Positions 11,266 to 21,500 of a DNA stretch of 64,000 nt are shown here, in pieces. The position numbers and the translations under genes were made by a program. The stretch lies in NCBI RefSeq assembly GCF_000719135.1, contig NZ_JOEK01000004.1, positions 62,001-126,000 of the forward strand, given 5' to 3'. The stretch comes from Streptomyces avicenniae. Its GTDB lineage: Bacteria > Actinomycetota > Actinomycetes > Streptomycetales > Streptomycetaceae. The notes under the pieces are model-generated. The model saw only the letters and a program-made list of their open reading frames with translations, did no database searches and had not been told where the DNA came from. How positions within the stretch are numbered: the stretch's first letter is position 1; each line of letters starts with the position of its first letter.

Positions 11266-11835
11266 TCAGCTCGCCAGGCCCAGCGGCGCCACGCGGCTCG
11301 TGAGCAACGGCAGCAGCGCGTCGGTCCTGGTCGGACGCTCGGCGGCGATGCCGGGCGGCGCGGGTGCCAGCGGCACCAGCAGGTCCTGCGGTTCCGGGCT
11401 GCCGGACGCCGGGGCGGCGCCCGGGTCCGCGTGCAGCCACAGGGTGACCATGTACAGCTCGGGGACGGACAGCAGCCGCGGCTGGTAGGGAGTCGTCATC
11501 GACTCCGCCAGCGCCACGGCCCGCGCCGTCGAGGCGATGAAGGGCCCGGTCGAGAAGTGGGAGAACTCCCAGCCGTTCGCGGTGAGATCGGTCTGGGCTC
11601 CGCCCACGGTCACGCCGTCGTGGTCGAGCAGGAAGCGCCACCCGGCGAGCCGGGAACGCGGGGGCACGGTCAGGCCCGTGACGGGGGCCAGCTCGTGCAC
11701 GGGCAGGGGGAGCACGGGTCGCAGCGACGCACGGTGGCGCTGCAACGGGAGCGGGAGCCACACGGCGGGCTGGCGGAGCGCGTCCAGGACGCTGGCCTCC
11801 GCGCCGGCGGGTACCGCGGGGATGTTCAAGGGCAT
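11266..11835 (-). CDS. Conserved hypothetical protein
   Basis: 189 aa, cytoplasmic, with no signal peptide or membrane segment. It is rich in Pro, Ala and Leu, with a central part containing LAGWRFLLDHDGVTVGGAQT and GWEFSHFSTGPFIAST. I do not recognise a named domain. It resembles the uncharacterised Streptomyces proteins that follow gcvP, judged by position and composition. The start is an ATG with a purine-rich stretch upstream on its strand (GAGAGGCGACC). It shares the terminator at 11217-11260 with gcvP. Confidence 0.7.
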   Translation of the reverse strand: MPLNIPAVPAGAEASVLDALRQPAVWLPLPLQRHRASLRPVLPLPVHELAPVTGLTVPPRSRLAGWRFLLDHDGVTVGGAQTDLTANGWEFSHFSTGPFIASTARAVALAESMTTPYQPRLLSVPELYMVTLWLHADPGAAPASGSPEPQDLLVPLAPAPPGIAAERPTRTDALLPLLTSRVAPLGLAS

Positions 11836-12103
11836 GATGGGTCGCCTCTCGCTTTGGAGTAGGTCGCCTCTTAACAGGAGACACGCCGTGGAGGAATATT
11901 AGCCTCCGGGTGTTCTCGTCATGTTTCAGGTAGCCGACCCCGGATGTTTCGGCAAGAACAAAACAGGACGCCGGGCGGGGGGCCCGCGGGGCGATTCTTC
12001 CCCTGGAATATGCCGGGGTGAGGTGCCGGTCGCCTGACGGGACGTGTTAGGTCTCCCGGGACGCGGGCAGTATCGGTACACCGTTCGACACAGGAGGTGT
12101 CCC

Positions 12104-13582
12104 ATGGGGGCGGAAGTCGTGGCCGACCGGTTCGACCTGACCGCGAGGCAGCGGTTCCGTGCCCGCCTGCGCGCGTGTCTCGACGCGTTCACGCGCATGC
12201 TGGGCGAAGAACGTTTCGAAGGACCGCGGGACATGATCGGTCTGGAGATGGAGTTGTGCCTGGCGGATTCGGACGGGGCGCCGTGCATGGTGAACAGCGA
12301 CCTCCTCGCGCGAATGGCCACCCAGGATTTCCAGAGCGAGCTGGGTAAATTCACGATCGAACTCAATATGCCGCCGCATCACCTGTCGGGGCGCGTCTTC
12401 GACGATATGGCCGAAGAGTTGCGTGTCGCCGTGGGATACGCCGACCGCACGGCCGCGGAATTCGGCGCCCAACTCGTCCTCACCGGCGTCCTGCCGACGA
12501 TCGAGCCCCACCAGGTCGGCCCCGGCACCCTCTCGCCCGAGGGCCGCTACACCCTGCTCAACGACCAGATACTCGCCCTGCGCGGCGAGGCCATCACCCT
12601 CGCCATCACCGGCACGGAGACCCTCGACCGGTCCTTCGAGTCCATCGCGCCCGAGGCCGCCTGCACCTCCGTCCAGTTCCACACCCAGGTGACGCCGGGA
12701 CGCTTCCCCGCCGTCTGGAACGCCGCCCAGGCCGTCGCGGGAGCACAGATCGCCGTCGGAGCGAACGCGCCGTTCGTCTTCGGCCGCGAACTGTGGCAGG
12801 AGACCAGGCCCATGCTCTTCAGCCAGGCCACCGACAGCCGCCCGCCCGAGCTGGCCGCCCAGGGCGTACGGCCGCGCACCTGGTTCGGCGAGCGCTGGAT
12901 CACCTCGGCCGCCGACCTCTTCGAGGAGAACGCCCGCTACTTCCCCGCCCTGCTGCCCGTCCTGTCCGACGAGGACCCCCTCGCCGTCCTCGACGCGGGG
13001 GGCGTCCCCGAGCTGGCCGAGCTGAGCCTCCACAACGGCAGCGTCTACCGCTGGAACCGCCCGGTCTACGGCATCGCGAACGGCGTCCCCCACCTGCGCG
13101 TCGAGAACCGCATCCTCTCCACGGGCCCCACGGTCACCGACACCGTCGCCAACACCGCGTTCTTCCACGGCCTCGTCCGCGCCCTCGCCGACCAGCCCGA
13201 CCCGGTCTGGAACCACCTCGCCTTCGCCGACGCCGAGCGCAACTTCGACCAGGCGTGCCGCCACGGCATCGAGGCCCGCCTCGTCTGGCCGGGCGACGGC
13301 GCCCGCCCGGCGTACGAGCTGATCCCCGACCGCCTGCTGCCGCTCGCGGAACAGGGACTGGCCTCGGCCGGGGTCGCCGCGGCCGACCGCGACCGCTACC
13401 TCGGCGTCATCGAGGGACGGTGCCGCCGCCGCGTCACCGGCGCGGGCTGGCAGACTGCCGTCTACCACCGCTTGGTGGCGGACGGAGCGGACCGTACGAG
13501 CGCGCTGCGCGGGCTCGTACGCCGGTACTGCGAACTGTCGCGTACGGACGCCCCCGTGCACACCTGGCCGGACGGCGCCTGA
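12104..13582 (+). CDS. Glutamate-cysteine ligase family protein (GCS2 type)
   Basis: 492 aa. The ATG at 12104 is chosen over the upstream open frame because a strong AGGAGGTGT ribosome site sits six bases before it. The GCS2 fold is indicated by GLEMELCLADSDGAPCMVN near residue 45, KFTIELNMPPHH near 85, and ASTSVQFHTQV-like and RVENRILSTGPT elements further on. Members ligate glutamate to an amino compound with ATP. The substrate cannot be told from sequence: gamma-glutamylcysteine, or another gamma-glutamyl conjugate. The 268-bp upstream gap holds only a GC-rich leader with no recognisable site. Confidence 0.8.
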   Translation: MGAEVVADRFDLTARQRFRARLRACLDAFTRMLGEERFEGPRDMIGLEMELCLADSDGAPCMVNSDLLARMATQDFQSELGKFTIELNMPPHHLSGRVFDDMAEELRVAVGYADRTAAEFGAQLVLTGVLPTIEPHQVGPGTLSPEGRYTLLNDQILALRGEAITLAITGTETLDRSFESIAPEAACTSVQFHTQVTPGRFPAVWNAAQAVAGAQIAVGANAPFVFGRELWQETRPMLFSQATDSRPPELAAQGVRPRTWFGERWITSAADLFEENARYFPALLPVLSDEDPLAVLDAGGVPELAELSLHNGSVYRWNRPVYGIANGVPHLRVENRILSTGPTVTDTVANTAFFHGLVRALADQPDPVWNHLAFADAERNFDQACRHGIEARLVWPGDGARPAYELIPDRLLPLAEQGLASAGVAAADRDRYLGVIEGRCRRRVTGAGWQTAVYHRLVADGADRTSALRGLVRRYCELSRTDAPVHTWPDGA

Positions 13583-13641
13583 CCGCGCCGCGCACCGGCC
13601 GCGCACGCACGGCGGCCCCGGCGCGCCGGACAGGAGACGGA

Positions 13642-14499
13642 GTGGGCTCGATGCCGGAGGCGGGCCGCGCGGCGGACACCACCCCACGGGAGGCGCGTCC
13701 GCCGGGTACGGCGCCGCAGGCGCCCCAGGCGCCGCCGCGCGTGCTGCGCCACGAGCTGCTGCTCGTGCTCGCGCTGTCCCTCGGCGCGAGCGGGATCAGC
13801 GCCGTCATCTCGTTCACGGGCGTGCTCACCAGGCCGGGCGGCCTGAGCGACCACGCGGCGACGCTCAACGGCTCCCGCGCGCCCGACCGGCCCTGGCTCG
13901 ACCTGGCCTGGCAGCTGTTCGGCATCAGCACCGCCCTCGTGCCGGTCGCCCTCGTCGCCCACCTGCTGCTGCGCGAGCGCGGCGGCGCGTACGAGGGGGC
14001 GGGGCTGCGCGGCATCGGCTTCGACCTGCGGCGGCCCCTGCCCGACCTGGGGTGGGGCGCGCTCGTCGCGGCGGGGATCGGGGGCAGCGGGCTGTTGCTC
14101 TACCTCGGCGCGCACGCCGCCGGGGCCAGCCTGACCGTCGTGCCCGAGTCGCTGCCCGACGAGTGGTGGAAGTACCCGGTCCTGATCGCCTCCGCCGTGC
14201 AGAACTCGGTGCTTGAGGAGGTCATCGTCGTCGGCTACCTGCTGCGCCGCCTCCAGCAGCTCGGCTGGTCCCCGGTGGCGGCGCTGGTGGCCAGCTCGGT
14301 GCTGCGCGGCTCGTACCACCTCTACCAGGGCATCGGCGGGTTCTTCGGGAACGTCGCGATGGGCGTGATCTTCGTCTGGCTGTACCGGCGCTGGGGGCGG
14401 GTGATGCCGTTGGTCGTCGCGCACGCGCTGATCGACATCGTCGCCTTCGTCGGGTACGCGCTGCTGGCGGGCCGTGTCGGCTGGCTGCCGACCGCCTGA
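13642..14499 (+). CDS. CPBP family intramembrane protease
   Basis: 285 aa with about seven hydrophobic segments. CPBP (Abi) motifs are present: EEVIVVGYLLRRL near residue 192 supplies the paired glutamates, a histidine follows in RGSYHLYQG, and the last motif is HALIDIVAF. The family cleaves or binds prenylated or membrane proteins in eukaryotes, while bacterial members include bacteriocin self-immunity proteins. The GTG at 13642, with CAGGAG six bases upstream, is the preferred start, and the ATG at 13651 is an alternative. No partner gene hints at a substrate. Confidence 0.85.
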   Translation: MGSMPEAGRAADTTPREARPPGTAPQAPQAPPRVLRHELLLVLALSLGASGISAVISFTGVLTRPGGLSDHAATLNGSRAPDRPWLDLAWQLFGISTALVPVALVAHLLLRERGGAYEGAGLRGIGFDLRRPLPDLGWGALVAAGIGGSGLLLYLGAHAAGASLTVVPESLPDEWWKYPVLIASAVQNSVLEEVIVVGYLLRRLQQLGWSPVAALVASSVLRGSYHLYQGIGGFFGNVAMGVIFVWLYRRWGRVMPLVVAHALIDIVAFVGYALLAGRVGWLPTA

Positions 14500-14544
14500 G
14501 CCGCCGACGCGCCGGTCCTGGTGAGGGCCCGGCACGTCGGCGGC
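14500..14544. terminator. Bidirectional hairpin between CPBP and DUF4232 genes
   Basis: GCCGCCGACG pairs with CGTCGGCGGC, and an inner GCCGG/CCGGC extends the stem. It fills the 62-bp gap between two convergent genes. Confidence 0.65.
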
Positions 14545-14561
14545 GCAGGCGGGGGCGGGCG

Positions 14562-15254
14562 TCAGGCGCCGGGGCCGCTGCCCAGGGCCAGCGGCAGCGC
14601 CTCGATCGTGCCCGCGCCGCACACCGCGCCGAGATCCCAGGCGGCGTCGGTCGCGTCGTACTCGTCGGGCGGGATGACGCCGACCCCCGCGGGGTCGGGG
14701 CCGCAGCTGCCGTCCGCCGGGTCGTCCTCGCCCGGGACGACGGTCCAGTGCAGCTGGGCCCAGGCGCTGGCGCCCGGCTCGACCGTGAGCTGTGCGGCCT
14801 CCTCGGAGTCGTCGCGCACCGTCGTGGTCGGCAGCTCCTCGCCGTTCTCGGCGACGAGCTGGAGCCCCGGCCAGCCCTCGGTGCGGCAGGCGGTGTCGGA
14901 GGTGTTGGTCAGGACGAGCGCGGCGTACCGCTGGCCCGCGCCCGAGTCGAGGCCCGTGATCTCGGCGGTCAGCGCGTCGCTCGTGCACCAGTCGGACGCG
15001 GGCGCCCCGGCGCCACCTGCGGTACCGGCGGGGTCGTCGCCGCCGTCCTCGGGCGCGCCGCCCGGGTCGGTGGCCGTGTCGTCCTCGTCGGGGGCGGGCG
15101 GTGTGGTGGGGGAGGCGTCCTGGCTCTCCGAGGAGGCCGGTGGGTCCGCCGTGGCGGACGAGTCGGCGGGGTCCTCGGCACATCCGGCCGCGGCGAACAG
15201 GGCGAGGACGGCGAGGGTGGTCAGTGCGGCGGGACGCCGGTGGTGAACGGCCAT
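14562..15254 (-). CDS. DUF4232 domain lipoprotein
   Basis: 230 aa. A basic N-terminus, a hydrophobic core and the lipobox AAAGC, with the cysteine near residue 25, mark a secreted lipoprotein. A Ser/Pro/Asp/Gly-rich linker runs to about residue 85. The DUF4232 domain follows, beginning at WCTSDALTAEI, with two conserved cysteine pairs likely to form disulfides. Its function is unknown. It is abundant in multiple copies in Streptomyces. It stands alone, with a 229-bp gap to the next gene on the same strand that holds nothing I recognise. Confidence 0.85.
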   Translation of the reverse strand: MAVHHRRPAALTTLAVLALFAAAGCAEDPADSSATADPPASSESQDASPTTPPAPDEDDTATDPGGAPEDGGDDPAGTAGGAGAPASDWCTSDALTAEITGLDSGAGQRYAALVLTNTSDTACRTEGWPGLQLVAENGEELPTTTVRDDSEEAAQLTVEPGASAWAQLHWTVVPGEDDPADGSCGPDPAGVGVIPPDEYDATDAAWDLGAVCGAGTIEALPLALGSGPGA

Positions 15255-15483
15255 GATGGTCCTTCGTGTGGGGGAACCGACTGAGCGGAGGGTCTCTCCG
15301 TGGCGCTCGCGGATTCGACGTCACGGCGGAACCGGCGGTTCCACCGCCGTCGTGTGCCCGGTCCCGGCCGCGGGGTGCCGCGGCGGGCGGGCCGTCCGCT
15401 TTCACGCATGTCTTCCTGCTGCCCTGCCCCGGCCCCCGGGACGCACGGAAGTCGCGACCCCACCGGTGCGGGCCCGCGCGCGG

Positions 15484-16179
15484 TCAGCGCCTGGCGTACG
15501 CCGTGAGGTACGCGGGGGGCTGCGCGTCCCGGTCCGCGTGCCCGTTCGCCCCGTCGTCCACCGGCTCCGGCGGGCCGTACACCGTGCGCACCGGCAGGAC
15601 GCCGCTCCAGTGCGGCAGGTCCAGGTCCTCCGGCTCGTCGTTCGGCCCGCCCGTGCGCACCTTCGCGGACACCTCCGCCAGGTCGAGCGCCAGCAGCGCC
15701 GTGGCGGCCAGCTCCCTGGCGTTCCCCGGCCGGCAGTCGGCGGCGCGGCCGGGGACGACCTGGTTGACCGTGGCGTCGAAGCCGAGGGCGCGCTCGGCCG
15801 GGTCGGTCACCTGGCGGGCGACGCCGTGCACCACCACCGAGCGGTAGTTGATGGAGTGGTGGAACGCCGAGCGGGCCAGGACGATGCCGTCGATGTGGGT
15901 GACGGTCACGCAGACGGGCAGGCCGTCGGGCGCGGTGGCCGCCGCGCGGGCGGGGCGCTGGCCGGTGGACCCGTGGAGGTAGAGGCGTTCGCCGACGCGC
16001 GCGTAGAGCGTGGGGAGCACGACGGGCGCGCCGTCGCGGACGAACCCCAGGTGGCACACGTAGCCCTCGTCGAGGACGGCGTGCACCAGCGCGCGGTCGT
16101 ACGTGGCCCGTTCGCGGCCCCTGGTCGGGGTGGTGCGCGGGGTGCGCGGATAGCTGTCGCCCTGCGGTGTGTCAGGCAT
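15484..16179 (-). CDS. Pyridoxamine 5'-phosphate oxidase-like FMN-binding protein
   Basis: 231 aa. Split-barrel flavin-binding fold of the Nim/PPOx-like type: GYVCHLGFVRDGAPVVLPT near residue 40, LYLHGSTGQRPAR near 70, and FHHSINYRSVVVHG near 105. These proteins bind FMN, heme or F420; the cofactor cannot be read here. GGAGGGAAACCG precedes the ATG. It is divergent from a MocR-type regulator with a 65-bp promoter region, a pairing that often means the regulator controls it. Confidence 0.85.
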   Translation of the reverse strand: MPDTPQGDSYPRTPRTTPTRGRERATYDRALVHAVLDEGYVCHLGFVRDGAPVVLPTLYARVGERLYLHGSTGQRPARAAATAPDGLPVCVTVTHIDGIVLARSAFHHSINYRSVVVHGVARQVTDPAERALGFDATVNQVVPGRAADCRPGNARELAATALLALDLAEVSAKVRTGGPNDEPEDLDLPHWSGVLPVRTVYGPPEPVDDGANGHADRDAQPPAYLTAYARR

Positions 16180-16227
16180 CGGTTTCCCTCCCGCCCCGCG
16201 CGTCCACCTTGCGGGGCTGTTTGAACT

Positions 16228-16250
16228 AGTGCAATATGTGGTTTGTGCTA
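16228..16250. promoter_or_regulatory. Possible MocR operator in the divergent promoter
   Basis: Two direct repeats of the form TNGTGCWA, TAGTGCAA at 16228 and TTGTGCTA at 16243, start 15 bases apart. They lie just after a TTGAAC hexamer. MocR/PdxR proteins are known to bind direct repeats near their own promoters, so this is a candidate site. Confidence 0.35.
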
Positions 16251-17585
16251 GGAGAATATACGGTCGAAGGGCGCGGCGCAGCCGAGATCGCGGCCAGCGT
16301 CGAACAAGGCGTAGCCACCGGGGCGCTCGTCCCCGGCGCCGCCCTCCCGCCGCTGCGCGACCTCGCCGCCCGGCTCGGCGTGAACGCCAACACGGTCGCC
16401 GCCGCCTACCGCCTGCTGCGCGACCGGGGCGTCATCGAGACGGCGGGCCGCCGCGGCAGCCGCGTCCGCGCGCGCCCCGCGTCCGCGCCGCGCGACGCCG
16501 CCCGCGTCACCGTCCCGCCGGGCGCCCGCGACCTGTCCGAGGGCAACCCCGACCCCGCCCTCCTGCCCCCGCTCGGCCCCGCGCTGGCCGCCGCGGCCGA
16601 GCGCGCCGACCGTGCGCCCGTCCTCTACGGCGCCCCGCCCGTCGCCCCCGGCCTGGCCCGCGCCGCGCGGGCCGCGTTCGACCGCGACGCCGTGCCCGCC
16701 GGGCCCGTCGCCGTCACCTCGGGCACCCTCGACTGCGTGGAACGCGCCCTCGCCGCCTGGCTGCGGCCGGGCGACGCCGTCGCCGTCGAGGACCCGGGCT
16801 GGGGCAGCCTCCTCGACCTGGTGCCCGCGCTCGGCCTGCGGCCCGTGCCCGTCGCCGTGGACGAGGAGGGGCCGCTGCCGGAGCGCGTCGCGCAGGCCCT
16901 GGAGCGCGGCGCCCGCGCCCTCGTCGTCACCGCGCGCGCCCAGAACCCGACGGGTGCCGCCGTCGGTGCCGAGCGCGCGGCACGGCTGCGCGCGGTCCTG
17001 GCGGCGCACCCCGACGTCCTGCTGATCGAGGACGACCACGGCTTCGGCATCGTCACGCAGCCCCTGCACACGCTCGCCGGTCACGGCCGCCGCTGGGTGT
17101 TCGTCCGCTCCACGGCCAAGGCGTACGGCCCCGACCTGCGGCTCGCGGTGTGGACGGGGGACGGCGTCACCGTCGATCGGGTGCGCGGCAGGCAGCGCCT
17201 CGGGCCCGGCTGGGTCAGCCACCTGCTCCAGGACGCGGTGGAGCGGCTGTGGGGCAGCGGCGCCGTCGATCCCGCCGTGGTCGCCGCGTCCTACGGTGCC
17301 CGGCGTGACGACCTCGTGGCCGCCCTCCGTGGACGCGGTGTGTGGGCGACGGGGCGCAGCGGCATGAACGTGTGGGTGCCCGTGCCGGACGAGACGGCCG
17401 CCGTCGCGGCGCTGTCCCAGCGCGGCTGGGTCGCCGCGCCGGGCGCGCGCTTCCGCCTTGAGGCGCCGCCCGGCCTGCGGCTGACGGTCTCGGCGCTGGC
17501 GCCCGGGGACGTCGCGCCGCTCGCCGACGCGGTCGCGGCGGCCGTCCTCGGGACGCGGGCGGGCACCGACCGCCGCTGGGAGTGA
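16245..17585 (+). CDS. MocR family regulator (GntR winged helix fused to aminotransferase domain)
   Basis: 446 aa from the GTG at 16245, which gives the usual MLGEYTVEGR opening. An ATG at 16236 would lie inside the putative operator and is less likely. A GntR DNA-binding domain covers residues ~1-75 (LPPLRDLAARLGVNANTVAA). A fold-type I aminotransferase domain follows, with the PLP lysine K292 in RSTAKAYGPDLRLA. Such proteins are PLP-dependent regulators, often of vitamin B6 or amino-acid genes. Its divergent PPOx-like neighbour is the obvious candidate target. Confidence 0.88.
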   Translation: MLGEYTVEGRGAAEIAASVEQGVATGALVPGAALPPLRDLAARLGVNANTVAAAYRLLRDRGVIETAGRRGSRVRARPASAPRDAARVTVPPGARDLSEGNPDPALLPPLGPALAAAAERADRAPVLYGAPPVAPGLARAARAAFDRDAVPAGPVAVTSGTLDCVERALAAWLRPGDAVAVEDPGWGSLLDLVPALGLRPVPVAVDEEGPLPERVAQALERGARALVVTARAQNPTGAAVGAERAARLRAVLAAHPDVLLIEDDHGFGIVTQPLHTLAGHGRRWVFVRSTAKAYGPDLRLAVWTGDGVTVDRVRGRQRLGPGWVSHLLQDAVERLWGSGAVDPAVVAASYGARRDDLVAALRGRGVWATGRSGMNVWVPVPDETAAVAALSQRGWVAAPGARFRLEAPPGLRLTVSALAPGDVAPLADAVAAAVLGTRAGTDRRWE

Positions 17586-17658
17586 CCGGCGCCACCCCCG
17601 CACGTTACAGTGAGCGTCAGTATGTTTCGCACCACAAAACCAGCCTGGGAGGGCCGAC

Positions 17659-18522
17659 GTGCCGCGGACCGGAAAAGCGCAGACCGGCGAGGCGCAGGGC
17701 GCGCCCGCGGCCAAGCACTCGTACCACATCGAGGCGCTGGCCCGTGGCCTCGCCGTGCTCGACGCCTTCGGGCCGCTGCGGCGTGAACTGACGCTCAAGG
17801 ACGTCGCCGAGGCGGCACGCGTCACCCAGCCGAGCGCCCTGCGCATCGGGTACACCCTCGTGGAGGCGGGCTACCTCGTCCGCAACCCCGGCACCAAGGG
17901 CTACCGCCTCGGGCCGCGCGCGCTCTCCGTGGGGCTCGCCACCCTCGGCGCGATGACCCTGCCGGAGATCGCCGAGCCGTACCTCACGGACCTGCGCAAC
18001 CGGACGCAGGAGAACATCAAGCTCGCCGTCCCCAGCGGCACGAACTCGGTCGTCGTCGGCCGCGTCCCCTCCTACCTGCATCCCGACAGCACCATGTACA
18101 TCGGCTCGACGGGGAAGATGCACGTCTCCTCCCTCGGCCGTGCCATCCTCGCCTGGCGCTCCGAGGAGGAGATCGCCGCGATCCTGGAGCGGGTCGAGGA
18201 GGAACGGCTCACCGCCAGGACGCTCACGAAGCCGGACGTCCTCGCCGAACTGGAGGCGACCAGGCGGCGCGGCTACGCCGTCAACGACCAGGGCACCACG
18301 CTCGACCACCGCTCCGTCGCCGCCCCGCTGTTCGGCACGGACGGGCGCTCCCTCGCGGCCGTCAACCTCTCGATGTCCGTGCAGCGCATCAGCCGCGCCG
18401 ACCTGGAGAAGGAGATGGCGCCGCTGGTCGTGGAGACCGCGCGCGCGATCAGCGCGGTGCTGCCCCCGCAGGTCCAGGGCGCGGGCCACTTCGGCACCGA
18501 CCCCGGCACGGCCGACGCCTGA
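17659..18522 (+). CDS. IclR family transcriptional regulator
   Basis: 287 aa from a GTG with GGGAGG upstream. The N-terminal winged helix runs from about 20 to 95 (ALARGLAVLDAFGP, LTLKDVAEAARVTQPSALRI, GTKGYRLGPRALSVG). The IclR effector domain occupies the rest, with STGKMHVSSLGRAILAW near residue 155 and GYAVNDQGTTLDHRSVAAP near 210. It resembles the PcaR/PcaU branch that regulates aromatic acid catabolism, but no catabolic genes adjoin it, so the inducer is unknown. A bidirectional terminator follows. Confidence 0.88.
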   Translation: MPRTGKAQTGEAQGAPAAKHSYHIEALARGLAVLDAFGPLRRELTLKDVAEAARVTQPSALRIGYTLVEAGYLVRNPGTKGYRLGPRALSVGLATLGAMTLPEIAEPYLTDLRNRTQENIKLAVPSGTNSVVVGRVPSYLHPDSTMYIGSTGKMHVSSLGRAILAWRSEEEIAAILERVEEERLTARTLTKPDVLAELEATRRRGYAVNDQGTTLDHRSVAAPLFGTDGRSLAAVNLSMSVQRISRADLEKEMAPLVVETARAISAVLPPQVQGAGHFGTDPGTADA

Positions 18523-18565
18523 CCGCCGCCGCTCCGGGACCGGCCCGGTCCTGGAACGGCGGCGG
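18523..18565. terminator. Bidirectional hairpin between IclR and DNRLRE genes
   Basis: CCGCCG and CGGCGG close an interrupted stem whose upper part, TCCGGGACCGG with CCGGTCCTGGA, pairs with one G-U wobble. It fills the gap between two convergent stops. Confidence 0.65.
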
Positions 18566-18571
18566 CGGGGC

Positions 18572-21500
18572 TCAGCCGAAGGCCAGCAGGCCGTCCCGCC
18601 ACCCGCTGGCGGCGCTGACCACGACCGTCCCCGCACCGAGCGCCGACGCCCCGCCCCTGTAGAGCCGCACACTCCCGTCGGGCGCGACACTCCAGATGTC
18701 GGGCAGCCCGTCGCCGGTGACGTCGGGAGCGGCGTAGATGTGGGTGATGGGCATGGTGGTCTCCGACCAGCCCTCGGCGTACAGAGTGTCGGTCCCGTTC
18801 AACGAGCCGCCCGCGGAGGAGAGGGACGCCACGGTGGAGCCGCGCGAACCGTCCCGTATGCCGTACCGCAGCCACAGCCGGTCGCTGCCGTGGGAACGGA
18901 AGAGCAGGTCCGGGGCCCCGTCCTTGTTGAAGTCGGCCAGCGAGACGAGGTCGAGCCCGTTCCCCGCGGTGGCGGAGATCTGATGCGCCGCCGTGAACGT
19001 GGCCCCGGTGTAGCCCGAGAGCAGCCAGACGCCGCCGCCCGTGGTCCGCACGAACAGGTCGGGCCGCTCGTCGAGGTTGTAGTCACCGGTGATCATCTGG
19101 ACGATCGCCGCCGGGTCGGGGGCGCCGGACGGCAGGCGGACCGCCTCACGCAGGCCGACGTCGAAGCTGCCGTAGCCGTCGCCAGGGAAGAGGTAGAGCT
19201 GCCCGTCGGGCAGGCGGGCGAACATGTCGGTCACGCCGTCGCCCGGCAGCGCGTCGCCGCCGTGGGTGAACGGGACGGGCGTGCCGTCGGGGTTGCGCCA
19301 GTAGCCCGCCATCCCGGGGATGTCCTGGATGGGCCTGCCGTCCAGGTGCGCCGCCTTGAGACTGGTGTGGATGTCACCGCCCCGGGAGGCCGCGTACATG
19401 CCCAGGTTGCCGGACGGGGTGATGACGAACAGGTCCGACGTGCCGTCGCCGTTGACGTCGCCCGGCCCGTCCGCCGCGTCCCTCGGGGTGACGTAGAACA
19501 GGTAGCGCGTGCCGGAGGAGACGTTGCCCGCGCTGTCCGCCGCCCGGACGTGCAGGATGTGCGGCCCTGCGGCGGGCGGCGAGAGGGTGACGGTGAGCGG
19601 CTGCCCGGCCGCGACGGTGCGGGACGTGCCGTAGCCGGTCGAGTCGAAGCTGTACTGGTAGGCCGTGACGTCGCGGTCGCCGTCCGGGGTCAGCGTGAAC
19701 GCCCCCGAGCTGCCGAACTTCTTCACCGACCAGACCGTTCCGTCGGCGTCCGCCTCGGGGAAGTCCTGCGACGTCACGAGCGGCGGGTTCGGCGCCCGTC
19801 CGTCGAAGACGAACCGGCAGACGCCGCCGGTCGCCGCGTACGCCGACGCCGATCCGGTGGAGTCCACCGAACGGACGCGCCACGCGTACTCCCTGCCGCT
19901 CACCAGCTGGGACGCGGGGATGGTGGCCGACCCACGCTGGCCGCTGCGCAGCCGGACGTCGGCCCCCACGTCCCGTGGGTCGTCCCCGGTGAGCCACAGC
20001 TCGAAGTCGAGGTGCCCCTCGTCGCCGTCGGGGTCGGCATAGGCGGCCGAGAGGATCAGGTCGCGCCTGCCGATGGACGGGTAGGGCGCGGAGTTGTCGC
20101 AGCCGGGGCCCGGGTTCATGTCCAGACCCGTGGGCACGTTCGGCCTGCGGTTGTAGACCAGGGTGATCTTGGGGGCGGCCTCGCCCTCCGCGCTGAACTT
20201 CTTCCACGACGCCGCCGAGCCCTCGTTCTCCGCGCGCAGCCCGATCGTGAAGTCGGTCCAGCCGCCGTCCGCCGCGTCCTGCGCGACGCCCCGGGCGTCG
20301 AAGGTGACGTACGCGTCCGGGCACGAGGAGTTCCAGCCGTGTGCGAACGACTTGGCGCCGATCTCCTCCCGCCAGGCGGGCTGCCGGTTCCAGGTCGTGG
20401 ACGAGGAGATGCCACCGGTGAGCCAGACCTGCATCTCCCGCGGTGTACAGGACCAGGCGTAGGTCTCCTTGAGCCGGATGCTGGCCGAGGTGACGTCGGC
20501 GCCCCGGATGCTGGACGTCCAGCCGAGGCGGAAGAACGAGCGGGACAGGCCGCCGGTCGTGGACTCCCAGCCGACGCGGGCCTCGGTGGTGCCGGTGTTG
20601 TAGTTGGCGCCGTCGTAGAAGCTGGAGTCGGGGTACTTCTCGTACGTGGTCGTCCAGTTGCGGGTCTTGCCGGTGATGGACGGGTCGATGAACACCGGCC
20701 AGACCGTCTCCTCGTCGGTCAGCCACTCCTCGTCCGGCGTGACGGTCAGCTCGGCGGACGTGCTCCCCTGACCGGCGAGGGTGACCCGCCCGACGGCGGC
20801 GTGGGTACCGGGCTGCGGTCCTGCCAGGTTCGGCAGGGCCAGGACGTCCTCGGCGGACGGGGCGCCGTCGGCCCGGAAGGCCGCCTGTTCGACGGGGTCG
20901 TCGGACGGCGACGGGGCGTCGGTGTCCAACTCGTCCGACGGCACGTCCGGCTCCGGATCGGGGCCGGGCGCCTCGCCGGGCTCCTCGGTGTACGGCGGCG
21001 CGGTCGGCTCCGCCGGTTCGACCGGCTCCGGGTCGGGCCCCTCGGTGACGGCCGGGGTGCCTGCCGAGTCCCACATGTACGGGGTGGGGGAGACGGCGAC
21101 CTCCGCGCCCTCCGGGTCGTGGGCCGTCACCACCTGGGTCACCGGGTCGAGATGGAACGTCAGGTCGGGGGACGTCAGTCGGTAGGGGATGTCCGCGAGC
21201 GGCGCGCCGGCCGCCGCCTCGGGGCTGTGCACGACCAGCAGGTGGCTGAAGCCGCTGTCCCGCGCGGTGAGCATCAGGTCCACGCCGTCGAAGACGTTCC
21301 GGTACAGGGCGGTCGGTCCGGACACGACCGGTTCGGGGAGCGGCCCGGGCCACGCCACGGTCAGCTCGTGCCCGGCGCTGGTGAACGTGACGAGGTCGGT
21401 GTACGCGGTGTCGGCGGCGGGGACCGCCCGTCCGTCCGCCGGTGCGGCGGAGTACACCGCATTCCTCGTGAACACGGTCGCCGACCTGGCGGAATCTGCC

